Shown one piece after another: positions 1-9,487 of a DNA stretch of 64,000 nt; positions within the stretch are counted from its first letter, which is position 1, and every line of letters starts with the position of its first letter. Below the pieces are notes generated by a model. That model was not told the DNA's origin. It did not search any database and was given only the letters and a program-made list of their open reading frames with translations. Where the stretch lies: NCBI RefSeq assembly GCF_040359615.1, contig NZ_CP132942.1, positions 4,774,001 through 4,838,000 of the forward strand, written 5' to 3'. The position numbers were made by a program, and so were the translations under genes. This stretch comes from Tunturibacter psychrotolerans. Its GTDB lineage: Bacteria; Acidobacteriota; Terriglobia; Terriglobales; Acidobacteriaceae.

Positions 1-1111
1 TCGCAAAGTAGCTCCCTAAGTCCTTCTGAAAGGTCACGTTCTCGAGCAACGAAACCCGGTCCATCAACGACACCCGCTGATCGAACTCCCAGAAAAATCT
101 CGCATCATTAAACCGCGCTCTCAGCACCCGCTCATTGCCATGCCGAATCACTGCGACCCCAGCCTCATCGGCCTCCGTGTTCAACACCGCCAGAAAGTGC
201 GGAGCCAACTTCCCGTCCTTATCCTCCACCGCAAAGTAGTTCTGGTGATCCCGCATCACCGTCACCAGAACCTCCTCCGGCAGTGCCAGATACTCTTTCT
301 CAAACCCACCCAGCAGCACCGATGGCCACTCTGTCAACTGCGTCAGTTTATCGACAAGCTCATGATCCTCACGCCACCGCAACCCCGCACCGTCGGAATC
401 GCCAGCCCGCGTTACCTTATCCAGAGCCTTCCGAATCTTCTGCCGCCGCACCTCAACCTCAGCAATCACGAAGCCGCCAAGCAGCGTATCCTCATAATCA
501 CCGGGAGCCTTCAACAAAATCTCCTGCTCCCCAAACAGAACCCGGTGCCCATACGTAACCTTCCCTGCTACATATCCACCAAATTCCACTGGCACCGGCT
601 CCGAGCCCAGCATTGCGACCATCCAACGCACCGGCCGTACGAACCTCTCCGGTCGCCCCGCGCGCCAGTACATATTCTTGGCCCAGTAGATCCCAGCCAA
701 CTCCTTCGGCATCTCTCCGGCAATAACCTCCACCGCACCCCGCCCAGCCTTCGCCGAGGTCGCCGCAAGATACTCCCCTTTGGCATTGGTAATCGTCTTC
801 AACCCGGCAACATCCACACCGGCCTTCTTCGCAAACGCAACCGCCGCAGGCGTCGCCACACCATCCTTGTAGGCCACCTTCACCGAAGGCCCCACCAACT
901 CCTCAGCCACATCCTCCTGCCGCTCCGCAACACCCGAGACCCGCACCGCCAGCCGCCGCGGCGTAGCGAAACTCTTCGCCACCGCACCCGATCGCACCAG
1001 CCGCTCGCGCTCCAGCATCTTCACCACGCGCTGCTCCAGCTCCATCTGCGCTCCTGCAATCATCCGCGCCGGAACCTCTTCCAATCCAATCTCAAACAGA
1101 AAATCCGCCAT
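1..1111 (-). CDS. glyS: Glycyl-tRNA synthetase beta subunit (3' end outside window)
   Basis: This is the N-terminal part, about 370 codons, of the beta subunit of the heterotetrameric bacterial glycyl-tRNA synthetase, which charges tRNA-Gly in the cytoplasm. The protein begins MADFLFEIGLEEVPARM, the standard GlyS opening. Near the window edge it reads ARFFWEFDQRVSLMDRV, matching the conserved central part of the family. The ATG at 1111 lies 2 bases after the glyQ stop codon, so the two subunits are translationally coupled, as is usual for glyQS. The C-terminal half, including the anticodon-binding region, lies beyond base 1. The identification is firm; completeness cannot be judged. Confidence 0.96.
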   Translation of the reverse strand, partial: MADFLFEIGLEEVPARMIAGAQMELEQRVVKMLERERLVRSGAVAKSFATPRRLAVRVSGVAERQEDVAEELVGPSVKVAYKDGVATPAAVAFAKKAGVDVAGLKTITNAKGEYLAATSAKAGRGAVEVIAGEMPKELAGIYWAKNMYWRAGRPERFVRPVRWMVAMLGSEPVPVEFGGYVAGKVTYGHRVLFGEQEILLKAPGDYEDTLLGGFVIAEVEVRRQKIRKALDKVTRAGDSDGAGLRWREDHELVDKLTQLTEWPSVLLGGFEKEYLALPEEVLVTVMRDHQNYFAVEDKDGKLAPHFLAVLNTEADEAGVAVIRHGNERVLRARFNDARFFWEFDQRVSLMDRVSLLENVTFQKDLGSYFA

Positions 1112-1113
1112 CT

Positions 1114-2103
1114 CTATCCCACCATCCCACTGACTTGCTGACTCGCCAACTCGCTCACTCGATCACCTTGCGCCGCATACGCCTTTGCCACTCCCACCAC
1201 CAGCGCCCGAATCCGCGCCATCACACCAACGCGCTCCGTCACAGAGATCGCCCCGCGCGCATCCAGCAGATTGAACAGATGCGAGCACTTCAATGCCAGC
1301 TCATAAGCTCCCAGCACCGGAAAACGCTTCAACTTCAGCTCGTCCATGTCGCCAAAATCCTTCACCTGCGACAACAGCGCCAAACACTCCGCCTCATACA
1401 AATTCAAATGCTCCCAAAGCTTCCCCACGTTGGCATAGTCAAAGCTGTAAGCCGAAAACTGCTCCTCCTCCGCGAGCCGCATCTCGCCATAGGTCACCTT
1501 GCGCCCGGTATCAGGCTCCACAGCCCACACAATGTCGTAGATTGAATCCACATCCTGCAGAAATCCCGCAATCCGCTCCAGCCCATACGTAATCTCGCCA
1601 CAAATCGGATCCAGATCCATCCCGCCGCACTGCTGAAAGTAAGTGAACTGTGTAATCTCCAGCCCATCCAGCATCACCTGCCATCCCACGCCCCACGCGC
1701 CGCCCACAGGCCACTCCCAGTTATCTTCTTCAAACTTAATATCGTGTTCCTTCAGGTCAATCCCAATCGCCACCAGCGATTCGAGGTACATCTCCTGAAT
1801 CCGCACCGGTGGCGGCTTCAAAATCACCTGCAGCTGCGTATGCCGAAACAGCCGATTCGGATTCTCACCATACCGTCCATCCGCCGGCCTGCGCGACGGC
1901 TGAGCATAAGCAATCCTCACCGGCTTCGGCCCCAGTACCCGCAAAAACGTATCCGGAGACATCGTCCCCGCCCCAACCTCCACATCGTACGGCTGCTGCA
2001 GCACGCAACCCCGATCCGCCCAAAACCTCTGCAGCGTAAACAAAAGCTCCTGAAACGTCAGCGCGCGCTTCTTCCCAGTAACCTCAGAAACCGATCCAGT
2101 CAT
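1114..2103 (-). CDS. glyQ: Glycyl-tRNA synthetase alpha subunit
   Basis: This is the catalytic alpha subunit of alpha2beta2 glycyl-tRNA synthetase, 329 residues, slightly longer than the usual 290-310. After a short extension the conserved start [19 protein letters not shown] is seen, followed by [15 protein letters not shown] and the class II-type [14 protein letters not shown] segment. A C-terminal tail after about residue 300 accounts for the extra length. It is the first gene of a glyQ-glyS operon, with a 2-base gap to glyS. I see no T-box leader in the 106 bases upstream, where only an imperfect inverted repeat (2148-2178) is visible. Confidence 0.97.
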   Translation of the reverse strand: MTGSVSEVTGKKRALTFQELLFTLQRFWADRGCVLQQPYDVEVGAGTMSPDTFLRVLGPKPVRIAYAQPSRRPADGRYGENPNRLFRHTQLQVILKPPPVRIQEMYLESLVAIGIDLKEHDIKFEEDNWEWPVGGAWGVGWQVMLDGLEITQFTYFQQCGGMDLDPICGEITYGLERIAGFLQDVDSIYDIVWAVEPDTGRKVTYGEMRLAEEEQFSAYSFDYANVGKLWEHLNLYEAECLALLSQVKDFGDMDELKLKRFPVLGAYELALKCSHLFNLLDARGAISVTERVGVMARIRALVVGVAKAYAAQGDRVSELASQQVSGMVG

Positions 2104-2209
2104 ATATCTCTCTTCAATTCCCGCAATCTTTCGATTCTAACCGCTCAACGAAGGCATCTCCCAGAGCAACGCCTTCGTCTCTTGTGACATACCCACCCCG
2201 AGTCCCACT

Positions 2210-3301
2210 TCACTGAGGAGTTTCGAGTATGTGCCGTGTTCCCTCCTCCGGTGCCGGGTCCTTCTCCGAAGGAAGAACGGTCGTAGGATCAGCCAGCACC
2301 TTCGCGTCCGGCAGAGGAACAGAAATCCCCGTCGAGCGAATAAATGCCTTACTTTTATCGATGGTCACCACGAACTCGTGCTGCCCCTTCGTCGAGTTCC
2401 GCGGCCGAGGAAACTCGACAATGTAGCGTCCGCGAACCATTGCCACAAAATCTTTTAGCCTCTTTTCGACATCGGCCCTATTCGCCGAAAACACCAGGCC
2501 ACCACTCAGCTCGCAGATCGAACGAAAAGGATCTTCCATGGCGTTGCCCATAGCTGGAGAGTCATCCGAAAGCCAAGGCACGTATCTCATACCAAAGACC
2601 GCCACCGCACTATTCTGCGCGAATACCCTCACCTGATTCCACTTATGAGTGCTTCCTTTGTCCTGCCCATCACTCACCGCAAGAATCACCCGCCGTCCTG
2701 GAAGCCCGGAGAGTTGATTAGTCGCGAAGGCCAGAGCATCCCACAGATGCACCTGCGACTCGCACTTCGGACCATGTTTCGCGTGTCGTCGGTCACCTGC
2801 TGACTGCAGCGCCTCATGAATCGACTTCTTTAAGTGCTCCTCATCTGCTGGCACGTCACTCGCAAACTGCGTAAACTCGCAATCCAGCCCGTAGATGGAA
2901 ACATGATCCTTGGCCCCCAGAGACAGCGGCGTAAGCTTAGCGATCGCGTTCTCAAGCTTCGCTGATAGCTCCAGCTCCGACCCGCTCATATCCAGCAGAA
3001 TCGCAAGCGAAATCGGATCGTCTCCCTCCAGACGAACATGCGAGGCGCGGAACGGCGGTCCCCCATCGAAGCTCACCTTGAACCTGTCTGGAGCGAACGG
3101 CGCAAGCTTCCTTTGATCCGCCCCCAACACCAGCACAGGAATCTGGATCGTGTTCGTATAAACATGCAACGTTAAAACATCCGCATCTTGAGCCCACGCC
3201 GAACAGCCCCATGCGATCCATAACCACAGGGCCCAGACTCGAAACCCCGCAAATCCCCTCACCGTTCCCCGCCAAAACGCGAACAAGCTCACCTTCGCCA
3301 T
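2210..3301 (-). CDS. Secreted VWFA-related acidobacterial domain protein
   Basis: A secreted von Willebrand factor A-like protein of the lineage-expanded acidobacterial family (TIGR03436-type). The ATG at 3301 is chosen because it begins a classical signal peptide, with MAKVSLF, a hydrophobic ALWLWIAWG segment and AWA|QD as a likely cleavage site. Upstream in-frame starts would bury the signal. The metal-ion-dependent adhesion site is intact, with DMSGS after the LAILL strand. A second typical VWA strand, VILAVSDGQDKG, follows. The C-terminal region, RGRYIVEFPRPRN, is the usual end of this family. The function is unknown; protein-protein contact in the periplasm or outside the cell is inferred. 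It is one of three paralogues in the window. Confidence 0.85.
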   Translation of the reverse strand: MAKVSLFAFWRGTVRGFAGFRVWALWLWIAWGCSAWAQDADVLTLHVYTNTIQIPVLVLGADQRKLAPFAPDRFKVSFDGGPPFRASHVRLEGDDPISLAILLDMSGSELELSAKLENAIAKLTPLSLGAKDHVSIYGLDCEFTQFASDVPADEEHLKKSIHEALQSAGDRRHAKHGPKCESQVHLWDALAFATNQLSGLPGRRVILAVSDGQDKGSTHKWNQVRVFAQNSAVAVFGMRYVPWLSDDSPAMGNAMEDPFRSICELSGGLVFSANRADVEKRLKDFVAMVRGRYIVEFPRPRNSTKGQHEFVVTIDKSKAFIRSTGISVPLPDAKVLADPTTVLPSEKDPAPEEGTRHILETPQ

Positions 3302-3440
3302 CCCAGAAGTATGACAGAGCTTAGACGGAACATCTCCACAAAGAATCCCGCCGCTCAACTTCATGTTTCTCGAACGCAACTCCCACTAAGCGAGCTGTCC
3401 CGATAGTTTCGCTATCCCATCCTGAGTGGAAAGAACGCAC

Positions 3441-3857
3441 CTATTCCCCAATCAGGTGCAACACAATCTCCCGTCTATGAGGGCGGACTCGATGCTCAAA
3501 AAGGTAGATGCCCTGCCAAGTCCCAAGCGCGAGCCCGCCCTCTATCACCGGTATCGATAGCTGCACCTGAGTCAGTGCCGTCTTCAGATGCGCTGGCATA
3601 TCATCACTCCCTTCGGAGTCGTGCCTGTAAGGCCCACCTTCAGGCGCGATACGATCGAAATACGCTTCGATGTCGCTCCGCACAGTCGGATCAGCATTCT
3701 CCTGGATCAACAGTGATGCTGACGTATGCCGGCAGAAGAGCGTCAGCAGACCGGTCTGCATCCTCTGCTGCCTCACCCATTCGCTGACAGCCGACGTAAT
3801 TTCATACAATCTCTGCCCACGCGTCGAAATTTCAAGACTATGCACTGACTGCTTCAA
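3441..3857 (-). CDS. yjbQ: YjbQ/UPF0047 family protein
   Basis: A 138-residue member of the YjbQ (UPF0047) family. E. coli YjbQ can act as a secondary thiamine-phosphate synthase, but the normal role is unsettled. The conserved family blocks are present: FCRHTSASLLIQENAD in the middle, DSEGSDDMPAHLK, and GTWQGIYLFEHR near the C-terminus. The His and Asp/Glu residues of these blocks line the active site. The length is normal. The start codon appears to be TTG (MKQSVHSLEIS) with a purine-rich GAGAGA just upstream, so expression may be modest. It stands alone, with no thiamine genes nearby. Confidence 0.88.
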   Translation of the reverse strand: MKQSVHSLEISTRGQRLYEITSAVSEWVRQQRMQTGLLTLFCRHTSASLLIQENADPTVRSDIEAYFDRIAPEGGPYRHDSEGSDDMPAHLKTALTQVQLSIPVIEGGLALGTWQGIYLFEHRVRPHRREIVLHLIGE

Positions 3858-3987
3858 TATCTCTCGCCTCTGTTGTCTCCAAACGTCCCGGAGCTAATAA
3901 AGAGATTAAGTGCTGAGTCAGCCCGTGCGTACTGAAGAGAACGCCATGTCATGAATTTTGCACGTCCAGCTCTACCCTCGACGCACT

Positions 3988-4938
3988 TCACTGCGGAGGA
4001 GGCTCATTCGGGTGAGGCTCAAGACCAGCGGCTTGTCGCAGTTTGTCATATCCGGGATAAGTAAACGTCGGATCCACCTGCTGCTTGAATAACTCCGTCG
4101 CAGCCACAGATTCTCCTTCAAGCCCATAAGGACTTTTCTGGTAAATCCCATTCATCGACGCTGCAGTATCGACAGAGGTGTTCCGTCCTCCTTTGATCGT
4201 CGTTATCTCCCACCCGAAACTGGTGACATTCGCCTTGCGCCCGTTGCTCACCCCTCCGACGATCTCATTCATGGTCATCTTCATTCCCTTCGTAGCAGCC
4301 CCTTCCCCATAACCGCCGCCGCTATAACCCAGATCGGCAAACTTGCTGCCATCACGACTGATCTCGATATGCCCCTTTCGCCACGCAACCACATCATCAT
4401 GAAAGTGAGGATCCTGATTGAAGTGAACAACGGGAATGTGCCCATCGCCCCAGGACGCCTTCCCTGAAACCACACCTTTGCCCGCATCAGCTGCGCCCGT
4501 CGGCGGCACTGGGGTCGGTGTTACATTCGCGGGCCGAGCCGAACCGATTGGCACAACAGACGTGTCACCCGTAAGCGCGCTTGGAGGCGTATCCGTAACC
4601 ACCGCGAAAAAGTTGCTCTTCTCCGCAGTCGAAATCATGTACTGGTTGCTGATAATCGTGCCAACGAAAGCAAACTTGGTTTGGTCTTTGCTCGATACTC
4701 GAAATATCTGACCGGTCCCCGTTCCCGCGCCCGCCGGCTTGAAATAATAAATATCGCCATCCATCTCACCTAACTTTCGCGACAGCCCAATCTGCGCCTG
4801 CACCTCAGCGGCTGTAGCCGTCAGGTAAGGGGGCTTATCGGCGGCATGTCCAACGATGGGCACGCAAAACGCAAAGATTGCGATAGCGGTTACCGCGCAA
4901 ATGAAAATCGAAAAACGGCGTTTGCGTGTGATGGACAT
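3988..4938 (-). CDS. Secreted hypothetical protein
   Basis: A 316-residue protein I do not recognise. The N-terminus is a clear signal peptide: positive residues (MSITRKRRF), a long hydrophobic core and GHA|AD as a likely cleavage site. The mature part starts with a segment of about 90 residues and then a Pro/Thr-rich linker around residues 135-150 (ANVTPTPVPPTG). A Gly-rich domain follows with repeated aromatic-glycine pieces such as YSGGGYGEGA. The C-terminus is hydrophilic and ends in a Pro run. No catalytic motif is evident. It is probably periplasmic or exported. It has its own upstream region (4939-5129) and no clear operon partner. Confidence 0.7.
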   Translation of the reverse strand: MSITRKRRFSIFICAVTAIAIFAFCVPIVGHAADKPPYLTATAAEVQAQIGLSRKLGEMDGDIYYFKPAGAGTGTGQIFRVSSKDQTKFAFVGTIISNQYMISTAEKSNFFAVVTDTPPSALTGDTSVVPIGSARPANVTPTPVPPTGAADAGKGVVSGKASWGDGHIPVVHFNQDPHFHDDVVAWRKGHIEISRDGSKFADLGYSGGGYGEGAATKGMKMTMNEIVGGVSNGRKANVTSFGWEITTIKGGRNTSVDTAASMNGIYQKSPYGLEGESVAATELFKQQVDPTFTYPGYDKLRQAAGLEPHPNEPPPQ

Positions 4939-5129
4939 GCTTCCCCCTTCGCACAGAGTGCATCATGAATAAGTGGGGGCCCGGGACCTGTGACTTTAGC
5001 ACATTTTCATAAGACATCCCTTAGCGAATTGCCAAACGATAGATGCCAAACGACATCATGATTTTTGTTCGGTCTGCTTCAAATCAAACTTCGACGCAGC
5101 AGCACCCATAATCTCGACGCGGCACAAAT

Positions 5130-6206
5130 TCACGAAACCGGCCATCGCATCATCACAAACCCGGCTATGCAACCCAGCAACGCGACTGCTCCACCCAACC
5201 GCAGGCTCGTCGCCCAGCCCAGTTCCTTCCCCAAAGCACTCAACGAATAGACACTCACCGGCCCCAGCGTGCACAGCATCGCTGCGACATACGGCGTCGG
5301 CACGCCCGCGTGATAAAGCACGTAAGCCAAGGCAACATCAAGCGCCATAGGCACCGGCAGCAGCGTTCCGAGGAGCGCAACCAGAACCACTCCCACGAAA
5401 GACACCGGCACATGCGTCCCATAAGCAGGAATCATCTCAGCCGCCGTCGCCCCCACCACCGCCGCCAGCAGCATCCAGGGCAAGGTCAACACCGTCAATC
5501 GCAAGAGATTCCGCAAATATGTTCCGCAAAACGCAATCAACCGCGCGCCCAGACCCTCCGCGCCCGACGAAACCCCAAAGCTCTTTACCGTCAGCTCGTT
5601 CTCACGCACCACCCACGGCAGAGCAACCAGCAACAACGTCGGAGCCACGATCCGCATCGCCGACAGCGGCAGTGGAAAGAGAACAAACACCATCGCCACC
5701 ACCACCGGATTGAAGCTCGGCGAACTGATCATCGCCGCCACCGTCAGCCGCGTGCTCGCTCCCGCCAACAACAGACTCTGAGCCACAGGGGTAGCGCAGT
5801 TCGTACACACTCCCATCGGCGCGCCAGCCACCGCTCCACACAACACATTCCCTGCCGCCGAAGAAAATCGTCTAGGCGGCGTTCCCACACCTGCCAGCAG
5901 CGTCATCATCGCCGCTCCAAACGGCAGCGCAAAGTACATCCCAAACCGATTCGTATATAGCCAGTTCACGCTGGTCCGCATCACTCTCGTGGGCGCCGGC
6001 ATCGCAGGCGTCACCTTCAGCAACGCATCGAACGAGATCGGCCCGGCCACCTTGATCGCCGCGCCAGCATGAAGCTTCTTCAACAACGCAGGGTAACGCT
6101 GTTGACTCCAGAAAATCAGCAGTACCCCCACAGCAATCAGCGCGGCCAGAGAGACCTCTAGCGACCGTCGAGACGAACTCGGCGCAGCAAATCTGGTTGA
6201 GCCCAT
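5130..6206 (-). CDS. UPF0718/ArsP-like membrane permease
   Basis: A polytopic inner-membrane protein of 358 residues resembling the UPF0718 permease family, which includes YraQ and the ArsP organoarsenical exporters. One membrane segment lies near residue 25 and about eight more follow residue 90. The diagnostic element is the paired-cysteine loop GVCTNCATPVAQSLL near residue 135, followed by a Ser/Pro-rich stretch SSPSFNPVVVAM typical of the family. The substrate cannot be read from sequence; the CxxC loop fits metalloid or thiol-reactive chemistry in relatives. No ars genes are adjacent. A second permease of the same broad group is at 52937-54106. Confidence 0.75.
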   Translation of the reverse strand: MGSTRFAAPSSSRRSLEVSLAALIAVGVLLIFWSQQRYPALLKKLHAGAAIKVAGPISFDALLKVTPAMPAPTRVMRTSVNWLYTNRFGMYFALPFGAAMMTLLAGVGTPPRRFSSAAGNVLCGAVAGAPMGVCTNCATPVAQSLLLAGASTRLTVAAMISSPSFNPVVVAMVFVLFPLPLSAMRIVAPTLLLVALPWVVRENELTVKSFGVSSGAEGLGARLIAFCGTYLRNLLRLTVLTLPWMLLAAVVGATAAEMIPAYGTHVPVSFVGVVLVALLGTLLPVPMALDVALAYVLYHAGVPTPYVAAMLCTLGPVSVYSLSALGKELGWATSLRLGGAVALLGCIAGFVMMRWPVS

Positions 6207-6310
6207 GAGGAAGCCAAGTCTAGCTCACACCAAACACCTCCGACATCCACCAAAAGGTTGAACAACACACCTAATCAATCGAGTGACATTCACGCCACGC
6301 GCAAAGAACT

Positions 6311-7063
6311 CTAAGCTCTACCCAGCGCCCGCGCACTCACCAGACGCCGCTCCAGATGCCGCTCTAGCGTCTCCACTGCAAACCTCCTCAAATCCGCGGC
6401 ACGCGACTTTGGCCAATCCTCCTTCGCCAACTCCCCCACCGTCCCGCGAAATATCCTCACCGCCTCCCCCACCGAATCCGCTGACAGCGCCACACTCCCA
6501 CCCCGCCGGTCATCCGCACAAGTCACTCCATCGCTCGTAGCCGAATACCAAACCGTCTCCCCGCCCCCGTGTCTCGGATCCAGCACCAACCCACACACCA
6601 CGCACCGTCCCAACTCCGGCATCCACCCCATCAAACGGCTCATCCACAGCGAAAAATAAGTCACCGGCAACCACACCTTACCCACCTGTATCTGGTCGAG
6701 TACCGCCAGCACCAGCCGAAACACCGCATCCTCAGGAGCCTGTTCCGGCAGCGCCTCCTCCACCACCTCCGCCACAAACTGCAGCGCCGCCGTACGCGCA
6801 TAATCAATCGGTCGCGAAAGCGGAGAACTCAAAATCTCAAACGCATCCAGCCGCATCAACTCCTGTTTCGGCCTCTCGGCATAGGTCGCCCTCACATGGG
6901 TCATCGGCTCCAGCGCCCCGCCAAACCGCCTACGCGACCGCATCGCATGCCGAGCCACGCCCTTTACTCTGCCCTGCTCTCGCGTAAACAGGCTCACCAG
7001 CAGGTCCGCCTCCTGGAACGGCCACACCCGCAACACGATCGCCTCTCCCTGCCGCTCAATCAT
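6311..7063 (-). CDS. recO: DNA repair protein RecO
   Basis: RecO loads RecA onto SSB-coated single-stranded DNA together with RecR and anneals complementary strands in the RecFOR pathway. The 250-residue protein has the N-terminal OB-fold (ERQGEAIVLRVWPFQEADLLV, then FTREQGRVKGVARHAMR) and the helical C-terminal domain with a CVVCG pair near residue 160, a remnant zinc site. The second cysteine pair found in some RecO proteins is not obvious; only TCADD follows. The length is normal. It stands between a permease and an SDR gene with 50-100 base gaps, so operon membership is uncertain. Confidence 0.93.
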   Translation of the reverse strand: MIERQGEAIVLRVWPFQEADLLVSLFTREQGRVKGVARHAMRSRRRFGGALEPMTHVRATYAERPKQELMRLDAFEILSSPLSRPIDYARTAALQFVAEVVEEALPEQAPEDAVFRLVLAVLDQIQVGKVWLPVTYFSLWMSRLMGWMPELGRCVVCGLVLDPRHGGGETVWYSATSDGVTCADDRRGGSVALSADSVGEAVRIFRGTVGELAKEDWPKSRAADLRRFAVETLERHLERRLVSARALGRA

Positions 7064-7122
7064 CCCTACCAGACTATTCCACCGCTAACCCGCCTGACCG
7101 ATGCATCTACTCAGACAAGCCA

Positions 7123-7947
7123 CTAAAAGTCTGTCGAGACACTAAGATCCTTCCACTTCCTATCGGACTCCATCGTCGCCAGAGCGCTCTTCTCCGCGGC
7201 CCCGTAGCAATCGCTCCCAAGCAAAAGCCGCAGAGGAGGCTCCGGCATCGACACAAGCTTCAAAAGAGCCGCAGCCGCCTTCGCCGGATCACCCGGCTGC
7301 TTCCCGTTGTAGTTCCGCTGAAATCGCACCGTCGCTCCCACGCTCGAGTCATACTCCGCGCGCCCTTCCCGAAGCTCAGTCGACGAGCCCGCAAAATCCG
7401 TACGAAACCCACCCGGCTCAACAATCGTCACCTTCACCCCAATGGGGCCAAGCTCTTTCGCCAACGACTCCGAGAAACCCTCAACTCCAAACTTCGCAGC
7501 AGCGTAAGGAGCACGTCCCACCGGCCCCAGCCGCCCTGCGATAGAAGTCACCTGAACAATATGGCCCGCTCTACGCTCGCGAAAATAAGGAATTACCGCC
7601 TTCGTCATAATGATCACACCAAAGAGATTGGTCTCAATCTGCGCACGAAACTCCGCAAGCGTCGTATCTTCCACGGGCGCAACATTCCCATAGCCCGCGT
7701 TATTCACGAGCACGTCCAACCCTCCAAAGCTCTCAATCGCCGCATCCACAGCGCCCTTCGCCTGCGCCTCGCTCGTCACATCCAGAGACACCGCACGAAC
7801 CCGCTCCCCATACTTCTCTACTAAATCCGAAAGCTGCGCCGGATTCCGTGCCGTCGCTACCACGCGATCGCCCGCTTCAAGCACCGCTTCCACAAATGCC
7901 CGTCCAAGCCCACGAGAACTTCCCGTAATCAACCAAACCTTCGACAT
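7123..7947 (-). CDS. Short-chain dehydrogenase/reductase
   Basis: A classical SDR of 274 residues, an NAD(P)H-dependent oxidoreductase of unknown substrate. The cofactor glycine motif TGSSRGLG is at residues 8-15, NNAG near residue 87, the catalytic Ser in VQVTSIAGR and the Tyr-Lys pair in PYAAAKFG. The Arg after the first beta strand (ATARN) suggests preference for NADP(H). The start is supported by GAAAGG five bases upstream. The closest general type is the ketoreductase-like group often annotated only as oxidoreductase. The gene diverges from the small secreted protein at 8131, with about 180 bases between them. Confidence 0.9.
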   Translation of the reverse strand: MSKVWLITGSSRGLGRAFVEAVLEAGDRVVATARNPAQLSDLVEKYGERVRAVSLDVTSEAQAKGAVDAAIESFGGLDVLVNNAGYGNVAPVEDTTLAEFRAQIETNLFGVIIMTKAVIPYFRERRAGHIVQVTSIAGRLGPVGRAPYAAAKFGVEGFSESLAKELGPIGVKVTIVEPGGFRTDFAGSSTELREGRAEYDSSVGATVRFQRNYNGKQPGDPAKAAAALLKLVSMPEPPLRLLLGSDCYGAAEKSALATMESDRKWKDLSVSTDF

Positions 7948-8130
7948 ATAACCTTTCTAGATGAACGAATCCACATCTTCCAGACGAAAACCTGGCACTC
8001 TAATGGATTCAATCGATCGATTGAGGTTTCCAAATAAGCGCAAAATAGCTCTCTTCCAGCCATGCAAGGTGTAGCATTGCGTTCGGCGAGCAAACCCCTC
8101 TGCCGCCCGCAACACTTCCGGAGGATAAGC

Positions 8131-8493
8131 GTGAACAAAACAAAACGACTCTTTATCGCAGCCGCAATGACGGTCTCCCTAATCGCAATGGCAGAAGAAC
8201 CCGGGACAAACATCAAAGTCACCGGCTGGGTCATCGACTCGGCATGTGCGTACACCAAGGGCCTCAGCAAACCCCTCGGAGTAGCCTGCGCGAAAGGCTG
8301 CGCCAAAAATGGCTCTCCTCTTGTCATCCTGCAGGATGATGGAACCATCTACCTGCCGATCGACAGCGCCACACCCTCGGCATCGCAGAACCCGAAGCTC
8401 CTCCCCTACGCCGGTGAGCACGTCACGGTCACTGGAAAGGACTACGCAAGAAACGGCTCCCACGGCCTGGTCATCGACACCATCACAAGATGA
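8131..8493 (+). CDS. Small secreted protein of unknown function
   Basis: A 120-residue exported protein. The start is the GTG at 8131, placed 6 bases after a strong GGAGG. It gives a short signal peptide (KTKRLFIAAAMTVSLIAMA) cleaved before EEPGTN. The mature protein reads as a small beta-rich domain beginning VTGWVIDSACAY. A conserved-looking cysteine pattern (SACAY, ACAKGCAKNG) suggests a disulphide or metal site. Acidobacterial genomes carry many small proteins of this kind with a GWVIDSxCA opening. No function can be assigned. It ends at the bidirectional terminator at 8531. Confidence 0.75.
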   Translation: MNKTKRLFIAAAMTVSLIAMAEEPGTNIKVTGWVIDSACAYTKGLSKPLGVACAKGCAKNGSPLVILQDDGTIYLPIDSATPSASQNPKLLPYAGEHVTVTGKDYARNGSHGLVIDTITR

Positions 8494-8530
8494 GCGGTGG
8501 TCTCATCTTCAACTGAACCAGACCGCATAC

Positions 8531-8569
8531 AAAAAGAGACGCGCAGCCCGAAGGCCACGCGTCTCTTTT
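8531..8569. terminator. Bidirectional intrinsic terminator
   Basis: A near-perfect hairpin lies between two convergent genes. The left arm 8531-8543 (AAAAAGAGACGCG) pairs with the right arm 8558-8569 (CGCGTCTCTTTT). The A-run on one side and T-run on the other make it work in both directions, ending the secreted-protein gene from the left and the ferredoxin gene from the right. Confidence 0.85.
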
Positions 8570-8587
8570 CGAATCACCAAACGAAAT

Positions 8588-8848
8588 TTACCGCCCGTAG
8601 TGAGCCGCATTCTTGGTCTGATACTCCGCCCACTTCTCCGGCAGATCATCCCCCGCATAGATCGCCGACACAGGGCACACCGGCACGCACGCGCCGCAAT
8701 CGATGCACTCTACGGGATCGATAAACAGCTGCTCAGACTCGCCGAACCCAGACTCATCCTTCTTCGGATGGATACAATCCACCGGGCAGGCATCCACGCA
8801 AGCCGAATCCTTCGTCCCGATGCACGGTTCCGCAATCACATAAGCCAT
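8588..8848 (-). CDS. Ferredoxin with two iron-sulphur clusters
   Basis: An 86-residue bacterial ferredoxin for low-potential electron transfer in the cytoplasm. Two cluster-binding motifs are visible: EPCIGTKDSACVDACPVDC near the N-terminus and CIDCGACVPVCPVSAI in the middle. The eight Cys pattern allows two [4Fe-4S] clusters; the longer first spacing resembles the seven-iron FdxA type, so the first site could be [3Fe-4S]. The C-terminal extension (WAEYQTKNAAHYG) is typical of this group. It is a single gene ending at the shared terminator; its redox partner is not in the window. Confidence 0.92.
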   Translation of the reverse strand: MAYVIAEPCIGTKDSACVDACPVDCIHPKKDESGFGESEQLFIDPVECIDCGACVPVCPVSAIYAGDDLPEKWAEYQTKNAAHYGR

Positions 8849-8966
8849 CTCAAAAATCTCCCTTATTCCCGTCTAAATTCGTCGCGCAAAAATATGCTCG
8901 TTCCTAGATTTTAGCAGCACAACCGCACTCATCCGCAACTCGCTCCTCAATGCAACTACGACCGCT

Positions 8967-9443
8967 TTAGCCCTTATTTAACTCACTTCGACGAATCTGC
9001 TCCCGCATCCGCTCCGCCAGGTTCTCCGGAAAGATCGTCTCCCGAGACGACGCAATCTCCTCTTCGCTCCACCACCGAATCTCCCGCATGATCTCCCTCT
9101 CATCGGCTGTAACTCCCATCAGTTGAGGCTCCTCGCGCCGACACTTCGCCCAAAAAAGAAAATCCGTATTGTCCTGCATCTCCCCCTGATGAAGAAACTG
9201 ATTGCGATCGCAATAGACCGGCCCCTCGACGCGAACCTCCAGCCCAAGCTCCTCCTTCACCTCGCGCACCGCCGCCTCAGGCTCCGTCTCGCCCCCTTCA
9301 ATCTCACCACCCGGCAAAGCCCAGAAGACAAACTCCCCACCGTCCCGCGGCACCACAAAACGAATCAGCAAAACATCTCCAGCCTCATCAAACAACATCA
9401 CCCGAGCCGTCCGCCTCTTCCGCACCTTACCTCGCACCCTCAA
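8967..9443 (-). CDS. Nudix hydrolase
   Basis: A 158-residue Nudix pyrophosphohydrolase that would cleave a nucleoside diphosphate linked to another moiety. The Nudix box is complete near residues 46-68: GGEIEGGETEPEAAVREV followed by KEELGL. The preceding FWALPGGEIEGGE is the typical entry to the box. The N-terminus is very basic (MRVRGKVRKRRTAR), and the C-terminal helix (IRWWSEEEIASS) is a common end of the fold. Substrate specificity cannot be predicted; ADP-ribose or oxidised nucleotides are possible. Family membership is firm. Confidence 0.93.
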   Translation of the reverse strand: MRVRGKVRKRRTARVMLFDEAGDVLLIRFVVPRDGGEFVFWALPGGEIEGGETEPEAAVREVKEELGLEVRVEGPVYCDRNQFLHQGEMQDNTDFLFWAKCRREEPQLMGVTADEREIMREIRWWSEEEIASSRETIFPENLAERMREQIRRSELNKG

Positions 9444-9487
9444 TCGCCACGGCTATTGAAACTAAATTTTTTCCGCTGCAAAGTGAA

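Noticed and set aside
2104-2209. Possible T-box leader or riboswitch before glyQ
   Set aside because: The region is only about 100 bases and lacks a T-box consensus and specifier stem; just one imperfect inverted repeat is seen.
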